The notes: generated by a model from the letters alone, not told the origin. A stretch of DNA of 62,325 nt from an uncultured Eubacteriaceae bacterium (GCA_946497035.1 CAMMIW010000013.1:1-62325); one strand, 5' to 3'. Positions 17,969-27,247 are shown, counted from the first letter of the stretch. A program made the numbers and translations.

Positions 17969-18592
17969 TTATTTTAAAATTATGCCTACAGTTCCAGGTT
18001 TAAATGCACAAGCATTAGCTTCATCATAATCTATATGCATATAAGTTTTAAAATTTGGACTAATTCTAACTACAACATCATCAAATATAAGTGGTCTATC
18101 TGAAAGAACTTTAACTTTAACAATTTCTCCATCACATACATTAAATTTATCTTTATCTTTTTCTTCTATATGAATATGCCTTTTAGCAACGATAACACCC
18201 TGTTCTTTAGTTACTCTTCCTTTATCTGTTTCAATTGTTATAGATGGTGTATTTTTTATATCGCCACTTTGTCTGATAGGAGCATCTATACCTAAAACTT
18301 TCGCATCTGTTAAAGAAACTTCTACTTGTGTTTCTTTTCTAACAGGGCCTAAAACAATAACATTTTTTAAACTTCCTTTTGGGCCTACTATAGTTGCTCT
18401 TTCTTTACAAGCATATTGGCCAGGTTGAGAAAGCTCTTTAACTTTTGTAAGAACATAATCTTTACCAAAAAGAGCTTCTAAATCTTCTTGGCTTAAATGT
18501 ATATGTCTACCAGATGCTTCTATTTCTATAAAATATTCATCTTTTAATTTTTTTAAAACTTCACTAACTATATTATCTATTAAGCTTTTCAT
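17969..18592 (-). CDS. pduL: PduL-type phosphate acyltransferase (phosphotransacetylase)
   Basis: A 207-residue PduL: GRHIHLSQEDLEALFG and AKRHIHIEEKDKDKF give the repeated metal-binding histidines, and the end carries MHIDYDEANACAFKPGTVG. It converts acetyl-CoA to acetyl phosphate inside the compartment and so recycles CoA for EutE. In eut loci it replaces the unrelated EutD. Residues 1-18 (MKSLIDNIVSEVLKKLKD) form the amphipathic encapsulation helix known for this family. Confidence 0.93.
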   Translation of the reverse strand: MKSLIDNIVSEVLKKLKDEYFIEIEASGRHIHLSQEDLEALFGKDYVLTKVKELSQPGQYACKERATIVGPKGSLKNVIVLGPVRKETQVEVSLTDAKVLGIDAPIRQSGDIKNTPSITIETDKGRVTKEQGVIVAKRHIHIEEKDKDKFNVCDGEIVKVKVLSDRPLIFDDVVVRISPNFKTYMHIDYDEANACAFKPGTVGIILK

Positions 18593-18609
18593 ATTTTCTC
18601 CTAACTACA

Positions 18610-19398
18610 CTAATTATATTCACCCAGTCTTATTTTAAACATAATTATCCAAAAAACCGAAGAAAGCCTATTTAAAGATTGTATAATATCTTCTCTTGAA
18701 ACGCTTCCATATTCATCTTTAAATGCTTCATATGCCGCTATTTCAACTTCTCTTGTAAAAGCACGGATAGAATTTATACAAATAACAGAATCGCCCATTC
18801 TATAATCTGGAAATTCGTGTCCAATATTAAAATACTCTTTAGGATTATGAGACATATCTCTTATTTGTTTTTCATCTAACCCTAATAAATTCATATCTTT
18901 AAGCTTCATATCTAATACTTCAGCTTTTACGATATCTCTTACAAAAATAAGAATTTCTTGTAAATCATCAACTAATTTTTTTAGTCCTTTATTTTCAAAA
19001 AATATTTGTGCTTCTAATATTTTGGATTCTAAAGTATCCATTTTACCCCTAAAAACAATCTGTTTATGATTTTTAAAAACGAGAATATTTCCTTTTAAAT
19101 GAGTCATATGTTCTGGTTTATAATCTAATTTTGCACCAAATATAGTAACAAATTTATATTTATACTCATTTTCTTGGCCTTCGTTTTCAATTTTTTCTTT
19201 AAAAACAACTTTATGCTGCTCTCGTACATCTATATTTTCAGGGTTTCTATCAAAATTTGGTAATTCATATTCTACCTTCAAATTATTTTTTTCAATAAAT
19301 TCTTTAGCCAAAGGTGTTATTATATCTGATTTTTTTAATACAATATCATTACCATCTTTAACTAATTTTTTTAACATTTGTTCTGTTATAAGAGACAT
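18610..19398 (-). CDS. eutT: EutT-type ATP:corrinoid adenosyltransferase
   Basis: The 262-residue product makes adenosylcobalamin, the cofactor of EutBC. The N-terminus carries a short helical module (VLKKSDIITPLAKEFIEKNN) also found at the end of the neighbouring unknown protein and in EutT/EutQ of enterobacteria. The catalytic domain follows, with the C-terminal four-helix part (VRDIVKAEVLDMKLKDMNLLG and IRAFTREVEIAAYEAF). The HX11CCXXC iron site of enterobacterial EutT is absent, so it probably belongs to the metal-independent group seen in Listeria. It opens the second eut unit. Confidence 0.87.
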   Translation of the reverse strand: MSLITEQMLKKLVKDGNDIVLKKSDIITPLAKEFIEKNNLKVEYELPNFDRNPENIDVREQHKVVFKEKIENEGQENEYKYKFVTIFGAKLDYKPEHMTHLKGNILVFKNHKQIVFRGKMDTLESKILEAQIFFENKGLKKLVDDLQEILIFVRDIVKAEVLDMKLKDMNLLGLDEKQIRDMSHNPKEYFNIGHEFPDYRMGDSVICINSIRAFTREVEIAAYEAFKDEYGSVSREDIIQSLNRLSSVFWIIMFKIRLGEYN

Positions 19399-19456
19399 AT
19401 TAAAAAAACCCCTTTTTTATAATACATATTATTTAAGTTTTATAATAAACATTAGG

Positions 19457-19485
19457 ATAATATTACATAAATAATAATACAACAA
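19457..19485 (-). promoter_or_regulatory. Possible promoter of the eutT-eutQ unit
   Basis: On the minus strand TTGTTG (19480-19485) and TATTAT (19457-19462) are 17 bp apart, about 60 bp before eutT and beyond the eutM terminator. The -35 is a weak match. No EutV-type paired hairpins were seen in the short leader. Confidence 0.35.
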
Positions 19486-19565
19486 TAATTAAAATTATAT
19501 ATTAACTATTACCTTTTTATTTTACCCCAATAATAAAAAAACATTATTTAAAATTAATATAAATA

Positions 19566-19594
19566 AAAGCTCACCACTAAAAGTAATGAGCTTT
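19566..19594 (-). terminator. Terminator after eutM
   Basis: AAAGCTCA/TGAGCTTT arms close a 13-nt loop about 20 bp past the eutM stop, with T-rich sequence following on the minus strand. It divides the eut genes into two transcription units. Confidence 0.7.
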
Positions 19595-19614
19595 TTAGTG
19601 TAATTTTTTATTTA

Positions 19615-19905
19615 TTACTCTACACTATTAGATTTTGGTAATATTGCATCAACTTCAAAATGTGGTCTTGGGATAACGTGTACAGATACAAGCTCTCCAA
19701 CTCTTTCTGCTGCCATAGCACCAGCATCTGTAGCTGCTTTAACAGCTCCAACATCACCTCTTACCATAACAGTAACTAATCCACCACCTACTTGCTCTTT
19801 ACCAACTAATTGAACATTTGCTGCTTTAACCATAGCGTCTGCTGCCTCAATTGCCCCAACAAGTCCTCTAGTTTCAATCATTCCTAATGCGTTTGTATTT
19901 GCCAT
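19615..19905 (-). CDS. eutM: EutM hexameric shell protein (BMC-H)
   Basis: The 96-residue protein ([20 protein letters not shown]...) is a canonical single-BMC shell tile with [20 protein letters not shown] and the late [16 protein letters not shown] start it at 19905 rather than at the upstream in-frame ATG (19920), because that ATG is part of the RBS (GGAGGA lies 7 bp before 19905), and 96 residues is the normal length. It is the major shell component and the last gene of the first eut unit. Its sequence is more GC-rich and less altered than its neighbours, as expected for a highly expressed structural gene. Confidence 0.96.
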   Translation of the reverse strand: MANTNALGMIETRGLVGAIEAADAMVKAANVQLVGKEQVGGGLVTVMVRGDVGAVKAATDAGAMAAERVGELVSVHVIPRPHFEVDAILPKSNSVE

Positions 19906-19932
19906 AATTTTTTCCTCCATTTAATTAAATAT

Positions 19933-21399
19933 TTATTTTTTTAATTCTTCTAAAAGTTTATTTAGAATTAATGATACTAGTTCATCTGAACTATTTATAT
20001 TGTTATTAGAAGGTAAGTTAGCATTATTTTTAAGCTCATCTAATTCTAATTTACCTTTAGCAACCTTTTTAATGTTTATTAAATCTAATGGTCCTATATT
20101 GTTAGATGTAGAGCTACCACCGATAGCACCACAACCAAGTGTTAAAGCAGGTATAAGTTTTGTGCTAGCACCTATACCACCAAGAGTAGAAGGTGTGTTA
20201 ACATTTACTCTTGATACAGGCATCTCTAAAGCAAATCTTTCTATAATAGATTCATCATTACAATGCATACTAAAAGTATGTCCAGAACCTTCATTTAATA
20301 ATATTTCTCTACATTTTTCAAGAGCACAATCTACATTTTCTTCTACATAAAAAGCTAATATAGGAGCTAATTTTTCTCTAGAGTAAGGATATTTAAAGCC
20401 TACATTTGTTTCTCTAGCAACTAATACTCTAGCATTTGTAGGTACATTTGTAAGACCTGCTAATTGTGCTATTTTTTCTACACTTTTACCTACTATTTGA
20501 GGGTTCATAGTGCCATTATCTCTCATAATAAATTTAGCTAATTTTGCTTTTTCATCATCATTTAATATATATGCACCTTGGTTTATAAGCTCTTGTAAAA
20601 CACTAGATTCCATACATTTTTCTATAACTATAGACTGTTCAGATGCACATATTGTACCGTTATCAAATGTTTTAGAATCCATTATTCTTTTAATTGCAAG
20701 TTTTAAATCTGCCGATTTATCTATATAAGCTGGTCCATTTCCAGGTCCAACGCCAATAGCTGGATTTCCAGAAGAATATGCCGCACGAACCATAGCTTCT
20801 CCACCAGTTGCTAATATAATAGCTGTATCTCTATTTTTCATAAGCTCATTAGTAGCTTGTAACGTAGGTATAGTTATACAACCAATAGCACCTTTAGGAC
20901 AACCTGCTTGCTCTGCTTTTTCTCTTATATATTCTACAGTTTTTAAAATACAGTTTTTAGCATTTGGGTGTGGTGATATAATTATAGAGTTACCACCTTT
21001 TAATGCTATCATTATTTTATAAATAGTTGTAGATGTTGGATTAGTAGAAGGTATAAGCCCTGCTACAACACCCATAGGGCAAGCTATATCTATAGTTTCA
21101 TCTTGAGCATTTCTATTTATTATACCAATAGTTTTTAAATCTTTTATATAGTCATAAACCATTTTAGATGCAAAAACATTTTTTATAACTTTATCTTCCC
21201 ATTTACCAAAACCTGTTTCTGATGCTGCCATTTTAGCAAGTTCTTCAGATTTTTCTAAACCAACTTTAGAAATAGCATCAATAATTTTATCTATCTCCAT
21301 TTGATTCATTTTAGCAAGTTTTTTTTGTGCTTCTTTAGCTTCACTAATTAAAGTTCTAACCTCTTGGATAGATAATAAATCTTTATCTTGTAATTGCAT
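19933..21399 (-). CDS. eutE: CoA-acylating acetaldehyde dehydrogenase
   Basis: A 488-residue aldehyde dehydrogenase that turns acetaldehyde plus CoA and NAD+ into acetyl-CoA in the compartment. Catalytic Cys251 lies in TFDNGTICASEQSIV; the NAD-binding GVVAGLIPSTNPTSTT and GGSSTSNNIGPLDLI regions are intact. The extreme C-terminus is unusual: after an Asn-rich linker comes an amphipathic helix (ELVSLILNKLLEELKK) that resembles the encapsulation helices at the N-termini of EutC and PduL. An N-terminal helix (residues 8-30) is also present. RBS AGGAGAATAAA; 2 bp after the EutK-like gene. Confidence 0.95.
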   Translation of the reverse strand: MQLQDKDLLSIQEVRTLISEAKEAQKKLAKMNQMEIDKIIDAISKVGLEKSEELAKMAASETGFGKWEDKVIKNVFASKMVYDYIKDLKTIGIINRNAQDETIDIACPMGVVAGLIPSTNPTSTTIYKIMIALKGGNSIIISPHPNAKNCILKTVEYIREKAEQAGCPKGAIGCITIPTLQATNELMKNRDTAIILATGGEAMVRAAYSSGNPAIGVGPGNGPAYIDKSADLKLAIKRIMDSKTFDNGTICASEQSIVIEKCMESSVLQELINQGAYILNDDEKAKLAKFIMRDNGTMNPQIVGKSVEKIAQLAGLTNVPTNARVLVARETNVGFKYPYSREKLAPILAFYVEENVDCALEKCREILLNEGSGHTFSMHCNDESIIERFALEMPVSRVNVNTPSTLGGIGASTKLIPALTLGCGAIGGSSTSNNIGPLDLINIKKVAKGKLELDELKNNANLPSNNNINSSDELVSLILNKLLEELKK

Positions 21400-21400
21400 T

Positions 21401-22027
21401 TTATTCTCCTTTCAAATTATTTCTAATATTTTTTATAAGTTCATCTTTTCTCATTTTTTTAACTTCTTTGTAAGGTAATTTAGCATTTTTTAAAAGTATT
21501 TCTCTTAGCTGTTTAACATTTTTTTGTTCTAAACCATCATTGTTACTTTGTAAAATGTTTTCATCTTCTACTTTAATTTGATTTTGCAAAATATCTTCTT
21601 TTACATTGTTATTTTGTGTATCTTCTTCGATATTTTCTAAAGAACTTACACTTTGTAAAGGTTCAAGCTCCACATCAGAAACATTATTTTCTTTTAAATT
21701 TTCTAAATTATCATTTGTTTCAAGTTCAATGTTTAAATTTTTTATTTTTTTATTTTTAAAAATATTATTATCATCTTTTTTAAACATTTCAAAAACTTCA
21801 TTATCTAAGCTAGGAATAATTGAACTTGAAATAACACTGTCCATATTTTCAACAGACTGTATAGCACTAGTTATTGCACCTACATCACCAACTATTTTTA
21901 CTGTTACTCTACCACTAGAAACCTTTTCAATACCTAATAAATTTATATTTGAAGTTTTTAAACATTGGTCAGAAATAACTATAGAATTTGAAAGGCCAAT
22001 AACTTCTATCATACCAATAGCACTCAA
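21401..22027 (-). CDS. EutK-like BMC shell protein with long acidic linker and SAP/Rho-N-like C-terminus
   Basis: The first 90 residues are one BMC domain (IGMIEVIGLSNSIVISDQCL ... GRVTVKIVGDVGAITSAI). Then follow some 75 residues rich in Glu, Asp and Asn with no fold signal, and a last 40-residue helical module, KQLREILLKNAKLPYKEVKK-MRKDELIKNI, with the L-x-x-L...Y...MRKDELI pattern of SAP/Rho N-terminal nucleic-acid-binding domains. Enterobacterial EutK has a BMC domain plus a different helix-turn-helix tail, so this looks like an analogous arrangement. Start TTG with AGGTGGG upstream. It sits between eutL and eutE. Confidence 0.7.
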   Translation of the reverse strand: MSAIGMIEVIGLSNSIVISDQCLKTSNINLLGIEKVSSGRVTVKIVGDVGAITSAIQSVENMDSVISSSIIPSLDNEVFEMFKKDDNNIFKNKKIKNLNIELETNDNLENLKENNVSDVELEPLQSVSSLENIEEDTQNNNVKEDILQNQIKVEDENILQSNNDGLEQKNVKQLREILLKNAKLPYKEVKKMRKDELIKNIRNNLKGE

Positions 22028-22050
22028 TTAAATCCCACCTTTAAATATTA

Positions 22051-22704
22051 TTACTCATAAAATGGATTTTCTGCTATTTGTTTTACTGCACTAGCAAAAG
22101 CATCACAAGCAGCTTTACAAGCAGATTGACTTCCTGTTAATAAAGCACCACCAAAGTTTGTTTCTGTTGGAGGCTCAAATAAAACACATAATTTTACATC
22201 TGCTGATTTTAAAGCCGCATCTAAAGCATAAATACTTTCTAAAGGCGGTGCAACTAAATAAGCAAGGCTTTCTCCCTCTCTTATATTAGCTTGTTTTGAT
22301 AAATAAGAGCCTGTTCTAGAAACACATTGGGCATAATAAACAATACTATCATCATCATTAGCACTTTTAAAGCTAACACCTGTTTCTATAAAATTTATAA
22401 TAGATGTTAATCCACTTTTAACTTCTGCTGGGCTTGGACCTGCTATAATACCTAAAACTTCACCCGCTAATTTAGTAGAAGCATTACCTGCACCAGCATA
22501 CATAGATTTACCATAAACTACCTCCACTTGTGCATCTTTTGTAGCTTCATCTAAAGCTGTATATAAAACATCATCACAATCACAAGTTATAAGCCCTAAG
22601 CTTCTATACCCTTTAGGTACATCAAATTGTTTAAGCATATCATCTGTTACATTAGCTATTATTTTTGTACTAAGAATATTAACTTTTATACTATCGTTTT
22701 TCAT
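22051..22704 (-). CDS. eutL: EutL tandem-BMC shell protein
   Basis: A 217-residue BMC-T protein with the EutL hallmarks VPKGYRSLGLITCDCDDVLY, YGKSMYAGAGNASTKLAGEV and LLTGSQSACKAACDAF. Its trimers form tiles with a gated central pore, and EutL homologues bind ethanolamine near the pores. Standard length. Placed after eutC as in other eut loci. RBS AGGGGGATATTT. Confidence 0.96.
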   Translation of the reverse strand: MKNDSIKVNILSTKIIANVTDDMLKQFDVPKGYRSLGLITCDCDDVLYTALDEATKDAQVEVVYGKSMYAGAGNASTKLAGEVLGIIAGPSPAEVKSGLTSIINFIETGVSFKSANDDDSIVYYAQCVSRTGSYLSKQANIREGESLAYLVAPPLESIYALDAALKSADVKLCVLFEPPTETNFGGALLTGSQSACKAACDAFASAVKQIAENPFYE

Positions 22705-22714
22705 AAATATCCCC

Positions 22715-23617
22715 CTATTTTAAATCTATACCAGAAGCTTTTTTCTCTAACATAATTTTTACCAATTCGGCAATATGTGCACCTGCCTCAACAGGTATTG
22801 TACCACCTTCATGTATATTAGATATAACAGTTCTTTTAGCTTCTGCAATACCAATAGTAGGTTTGTAAGTTATATAAGCTGACATAGATTTTGCTGTTAT
22901 AAGACCTGGTCTTTCACCTATTAAAAGAACAACAACATCTGCTCCAGTAATTTCACCTAAATGGTCCATAGCACCAACACGACAATGTTTAACAAAAGGT
23001 ATAGTTTGTGCACATTCTATACCATACATTTTAAGCCCTTGCTTAATAGCAGGTATTATATCTTCTATGTTAGCTTCTACAGCCGCAGAAGATAAACCAT
23101 CACCAACCATTATTACAACTTTGTGGTTAGTACCTATTTCTTTTTTCAATTTATCAGCAGTTTCGTTAGAAAATTTTCTTCCTAAATCTGGTCTAGTTAT
23201 ATAAACATCTTTATCTTGGCATAATGTTTCAACAGCGTATAAGTTATTTTTTCTAATAAATTCTTCATCAACATAAGAAAATACTGAATCTTGAGCCGCT
23301 GCATGGTCTGCTCTAAATCTTAATGTAGAAATAGTTTTATATCTTGTCCCACATCTTCCAACACCTAACCTAGCAGGTGTTCTTTGTTTAATTTCTAAAT
23401 AGCTTTCTCTATCTACAGGATTATCAACCCAAAGAGCCTTTTTTAAGTCTATTTCTGTTATATCTTCTAATTCACCATCACAATATATATTGCTTTTTGG
23501 TTGGCTAGTTGTTTTTTCTTGGTTTAAATTTACATTAAGATTTTGAGCTACATTTTCCCCTTTAACCATTTTTTCTAAAAGCTCAGAAACCATAAGTTTT
23601 ATGTCGTTTTCATTCAT
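22715..23617 (-). CDS. eutC: Ethanolamine ammonia-lyase small subunit
   Basis: The 300-residue small subunit, which with EutB cleaves ethanolamine to acetaldehyde and ammonia using adenosylcobalamin. Conserved blocks: [48 protein letters not shown] and [20 protein letters not shown]. The N-terminus ([17 protein letters not shown]) is an amphipathic targeting helix followed by a Gln/Asn linker, as known for EutC of other hosts. RBS AGGAGGAAAT. Confidence 0.97.
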   Translation of the reverse strand: MNENDIKLMVSELLEKMVKGENVAQNLNVNLNQEKTTSQPKSNIYCDGELEDITEIDLKKALWVDNPVDRESYLEIKQRTPARLGVGRCGTRYKTISTLRFRADHAAAQDSVFSYVDEEFIRKNNLYAVETLCQDKDVYITRPDLGRKFSNETADKLKKEIGTNHKVVIMVGDGLSSAAVEANIEDIIPAIKQGLKMYGIECAQTIPFVKHCRVGAMDHLGEITGADVVVLLIGERPGLITAKSMSAYITYKPTIGIAEAKRTVISNIHEGGTIPVEAGAHIAELVKIMLEKKASGIDLK

Positions 23618-23644
23618 AAAAATTTCCTCCTACAATATTAAAAA

Positions 23645-25006
23645 TTAAAGTAATACTGAAGCATCTCCAGCTTTTTCTGTTAATTTTCCATCTTTAACAA
23701 AGCCCATATCTTCTAACCATTGTTGGAACTCACTAATAGCTGTTAAATTAAATACTTCTCTTAATGTAGCTGTTTCATGGTAACCTGTAGTTTGGTAGTT
23801 AAGCATTACGTCATCACCGTGTGGTATACCCATAAAGTAAGTACAACCTGCTGCTGTTAAAAGAACTGCTAAAGATTCTATATCATTTTGGTCTGCTTTC
23901 ATATGATTTGTATAACAAGCATCACAACCCATAGGTAAACCGTGTAATTTACCCATAAAGTGGTCTTCTAAACCAGCTCTTATAACTTGTTTACCATCAT
24001 ATAAATATTCTGGTCCTATAAATCCAACAACCGTATTAACTAAAAATGGTTTAAAATGTCTAGCAAAACCATAACATCTAGCTTCCATAACAACTTGGTC
24101 AACACCGTGGTGTGCTTCTGATGATAATTCAGAGCCTTGTCCTGTTTCAAAATACATAACGTTAGGACCTGTTGCTGTGCCATGTTTTAAAGCTAAGTTC
24201 ATAGCATCTTCAATAGTTTTAGCATTAAAACCAAAAGCCTCGTTACCTTTTTCGCTACCTGCTATAGATTGGAAAATAAGATCTGTTGGTGCACCTTGTT
24301 TAATAGCTTCCATTTGAGTTGTAACATGTGCAAGAACACAATTTTGAGTTGGTATTTTAAATTTTTGTTTTATTTCTTCAAATCTTTTTAATACTTTTAC
24401 AACACTTTCTACAGAATCATCAACAGGGTTAAGACCTATAACAGCATCTCCTATACCATAAGTTAAACCTTCTAGTAAAGATGCTAAAATACCATCTGGA
24501 TCATCTGTTGGGTGGTTAGGTTGTAATCTAGCAGATAATGTTCCTTTTTTGCCAATAGTTGTGTTACAATGTGCTGTAACTTCTATTTTTTTAGAAACAG
24601 CTATTAAGTCCATATTAGACATAAGTTTACATACAGCCGCTATCATTTCAGATGTTAACCCTTTTGATATTCTGTTTATTTCAAAAGATGTTGCTTTATC
24701 ATCTAATAACCATTCTCTAAGGTCAGAAACAGTCCAATCTTTTATCTCATCGTATATTTTTTCGTTAATATCATCTTGTATAATTCTTGTTACTTCGTCT
24801 ATTTCATATGGAACAGCTGGATTTTCTCTTATCTCAGATAACTTAACATAAGAAAGAACTAATTTTGCAGCAACACGTTCTTCAGAGCTATTAGCAGCTA
24901 TACCAGCTAATATATCCCCCGCTTTTTTTTCATTAGCTTTTGCCATTACATCATATAAATCTTTAAATTCATAGCTTTTTCCAAAAAGTTTTGTTTTTAA
25001 AATCAT
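23645..25006 (-). CDS. eutB: Ethanolamine ammonia-lyase large subunit
   Basis: A 453-residue TIM-barrel catalytic subunit. Conserved blocks include LSARLQPNHPTDDPDGI, EGLTYGIGDAVIGLNPV, YFETGQGSELSSEAHHGVDQ and GLPMGCDACYTNHMKADQND. It holds the adenosylcobalamin radical site. Full length. It follows eutA by 14 bp and precedes eutC, the invariant order. RBS AGGAGGAGAAAT is the strongest of the locus, fitting a highly expressed enzyme. Confidence 0.98.
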   Translation of the reverse strand: MILKTKLFGKSYEFKDLYDVMAKANEKKAGDILAGIAANSSEERVAAKLVLSYVKLSEIRENPAVPYEIDEVTRIIQDDINEKIYDEIKDWTVSDLREWLLDDKATSFEINRISKGLTSEMIAAVCKLMSNMDLIAVSKKIEVTAHCNTTIGKKGTLSARLQPNHPTDDPDGILASLLEGLTYGIGDAVIGLNPVDDSVESVVKVLKRFEEIKQKFKIPTQNCVLAHVTTQMEAIKQGAPTDLIFQSIAGSEKGNEAFGFNAKTIEDAMNLALKHGTATGPNVMYFETGQGSELSSEAHHGVDQVVMEARCYGFARHFKPFLVNTVVGFIGPEYLYDGKQVIRAGLEDHFMGKLHGLPMGCDACYTNHMKADQNDIESLAVLLTAAGCTYFMGIPHGDDVMLNYQTTGYHETATLREVFNLTAISEFQQWLEDMGFVKDGKLTEKAGDASVLL

Positions 25007-25020
25007 AAAAATTTCTCCTC

Positions 25021-26451
25021 CTAATTAAAAACTAAAGTTTTTATAACGACTGGCAATACTCTATTTTCAGCTATAGGTTTTCCTATATCTATATAATCAC
25101 CATTCATTACGCTTATACTATCTATACAAATTATTTCTTTTTTGAAGTTCAAAAGACAATTTATAGTTTGTCCTAATACTTTAGCCATATCATTTTCAAC
25201 AATAATTATAATAGGTAAATCTTGAACAATTATTTCATTCATACCTTCTATTAGGCCTTTAGCATATACATTTATATCATTAAAACTTGGATTTTTTTTA
25301 CCATCTATAGCTATAGCAACAGGTTGCAATTCATTTTCTAGCTTAAACCATTCTATTTTATTTTTAATAGCAGCTGCTATAGTATTTTCATTTTCCTCTT
25401 CTTCTTTCAATATTTTTAATATTGGTAAGTTTTTTATAGGAAAATTTTCTTTAGTAAAAGTAATAGTGCTTCCGCTTATTTCTGTAGTATGACTTCCAGC
25501 ACCAACAACAGTTGCTCTAATAGTTTCCATAGGTTTTATAAGCTTTATATTTTCAAAAAAAGTTTTAGAATTTCTAATAGTTTCACCTAATATTATACCA
25601 ATATCATTAAATTTAAAATAATCATCTATAGGTTCTTCATTATATACATAATCGGCAACACCACCAGAAAATGAAATAAATTGTATTTTTTCTTTTTGGG
25701 ATATATTTTTATTAGTTATAGCAATATCTAATAAATTATCTGCCTGTCTTACACCAATGCTTTGCTCTAATATTTCAACCATAACGTTTGCTATAGGTTT
25801 TATATTTTCATAGGTTGCTATATCACCTACATTTAATTTTAAATTTTTATTTTCTATTATTTTTTTAATTTTATCGGCTATATAAATTATTTTCCTATTA
25901 GAATCTAACTTTATTAGTCTTCCACCTATATCAAGGCAACCTGTTTCTATTATTTCACCATTTTTAAATAAAGAAATATTGCTAGTCCCTCCGCCAATAT
26001 CTATATTAGCAACTGTTGCAAAATTTTCTTTTGAAAAAATATGTGCTCCTGCACCTTTACCAGCTATTATTCCTTCCAAATCTGCACCAGCTGTTGCAAC
26101 AACAAAATCTCCAGAAAAACCGCTTAAATTTTGTAAAACATCATTAGCATTATCTTTTCTTGCTGTTTCTCCTGTTATTATAACAGCTCCTGTTGATATA
26201 TCTTCTTTTTTAATGTTAGCTTTTTCATATTCTTTTTCAACTATATCTTTTATTTTTAATCCGTCTATTTGATTTTGAGAAATAAGTGGTGTAAAATATA
26301 CATCACTCTTATAAAAAACTTCCCTATCTACAATAGAAATCCTTGGTATAGTAAATCCAGATGCTATATTTTCTATTGTTAATCTTGAAAATATTAATTG
26401 TGTTGTACTAGTACCTATATCAATACCAACACTTATTATTTTTTCTTTCAT
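25021..26451 (-). CDS. eutA: Ethanolamine ammonia-lyase reactivating factor
   Basis: A 476-residue actin/Hsp70-fold ATPase that removes damaged cobalamin from EutBC so that a new cofactor can bind. The N-terminal phosphate loop (VGIDIGTSTTQLIFSRL), the GGTSNISLF second loop (in NIDIGGGTSNISLFKNG) and the late ISFSGGVADYVY block are EutA hallmarks. Placed directly before eutB. Confidence 0.95.
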   Translation of the reverse strand: MKEKIISVGIDIGTSTTQLIFSRLTIENIASGFTIPRISIVDREVFYKSDVYFTPLISQNQIDGLKIKDIVEKEYEKANIKKEDISTGAVIITGETARKDNANDVLQNLSGFSGDFVVATAGADLEGIIAGKGAGAHIFSKENFATVANIDIGGGTSNISLFKNGEIIETGCLDIGGRLIKLDSNRKIIYIADKIKKIIENKNLKLNVGDIATYENIKPIANVMVEILEQSIGVRQADNLLDIAITNKNISQKEKIQFISFSGGVADYVYNEEPIDDYFKFNDIGIILGETIRNSKTFFENIKLIKPMETIRATVVGAGSHTTEISGSTITFTKENFPIKNLPILKILKEEEENENTIAAAIKNKIEWFKLENELQPVAIAIDGKKNPSFNDINVYAKGLIEGMNEIIVQDLPIIIIVENDMAKVLGQTINCLLNFKKEIICIDSISVMNGDYIDIGKPIAENRVLPVVIKTLVFN

Positions 26452-26463
26452 AATTAATTACAC

Positions 26464-26892
26464 CTAGCTTTCTAAATAGTCTTTAAGCTCCATTATTCCA
26501 ACGTTATCAATAGTATCTACTTTAAATATCTTATTTACAGAAGCCATTTTTAATATATCTTCACCTTTTTTTATTTGGCTTTCATTAGCTAAGTTTATTT
26601 TTGTTATAATACCTATAACCTCTTTTGTAAACATAGAAGATAAATTAGGAGCTATAAAGTTTTCATCTACTGTAGGGTCATAAACTATTGCTATAATATC
26701 TGCATCTACCGCTGTAACAACTAAGGCTTGATAAAGCCTTCTATTTTCAATATATTCTCCAGGAGTATCTATAGAATTTTTATAATTTTCAACTGATTGA
26801 GTTTTTTTATATTTAATATCTAACTCATCTAGCTTTTGACAAATAGTTGTTTTACCACAACCAGTTTTACCTATAAAAATAATTTTTTTCAC
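26464..26892 (-). CDS. eutP: EutP small GTPase-like protein
   Basis: A 142-residue Ras-like P-loop protein: FIGKTGCGKTTICQKL at the N-terminus, TPGEYIENRRLYQALVVTA as the switch region and IIGIITKINLA as the guanine-specificity motif (T-K-x-N variant). EutP/PduV proteins are associated with microcompartments; acetate kinase activity has been reported for EutP of Salmonella. Start is GTG, with AAGGGGTGATTTA in front. It lies between eutS and eutA. Confidence 0.9.
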   Translation of the reverse strand: MKKIIFIGKTGCGKTTICQKLDELDIKYKKTQSVENYKNSIDTPGEYIENRRLYQALVVTAVDADIIAIVYDPTVDENFIAPNLSSMFTKEVIGIITKINLANESQIKKGEDILKMASVNKIFKVDTIDNVGIMELKDYLES

Positions 26893-26903
26893 TAAATCAC
26901 CCC

Positions 26904-27245
26904 TTAAGTTCTAGTTACACTAGTAGAAGTAAAGTTAAGCTTATTGCCTAAAACGTTTAAAACCTCGTTTAAGGCAGATTCTACTGAGCTTACATCTCCA
27001 GTAAAAACTACAGAACCGCTAAATCTATCTATAAAAGCTAACCTTACATCAGATGCCTTCGTAGCCACATCAGATGCTATTATAGCTGCTTCACTAGGAG
27101 TAATCGTCAATATTCCTATTGCATCTTTTATTTCATCAGCTATTCCAAGCTTTGTATAAATATCTTTTGTTGGGCTAGCTATAATATGAGCTAGCGTTAC
27201 CTGTTTACCCGGAACATATTCTTGAATAACTCTTTGTTTTTCCAT
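26904..27245 (-). CDS. eutS: EutS bent hexameric shell protein (permuted BMC)
   Basis: A 113-residue circularly permuted BMC protein: [20 protein letters not shown], then [20 protein letters not shown] and [19 protein letters not shown]. EutS hexamers are bent and are thought to shape shell edges. Standard length. Its start directly follows the eutG stop (2 bp), and it has no strong RBS of its own, so it is probably translated by coupling. Confidence 0.96.
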   Translation of the reverse strand: MEKQRVIQEYVPGKQVTLAHIIASPTKDIYTKLGIADEIKDAIGILTITPSEAAIIASDVATKASDVRLAFIDRFSGSVVFTGDVSSVESALNEVLNVLGNKLNFTSTSVTRT

Positions 27246-27247
27246 AA

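Noticed and set aside
20000..20350. Plus-strand frame opposite eutE
   Set aside because: Antisense shadow of a conserved enzyme; no RBS and unlikely composition.
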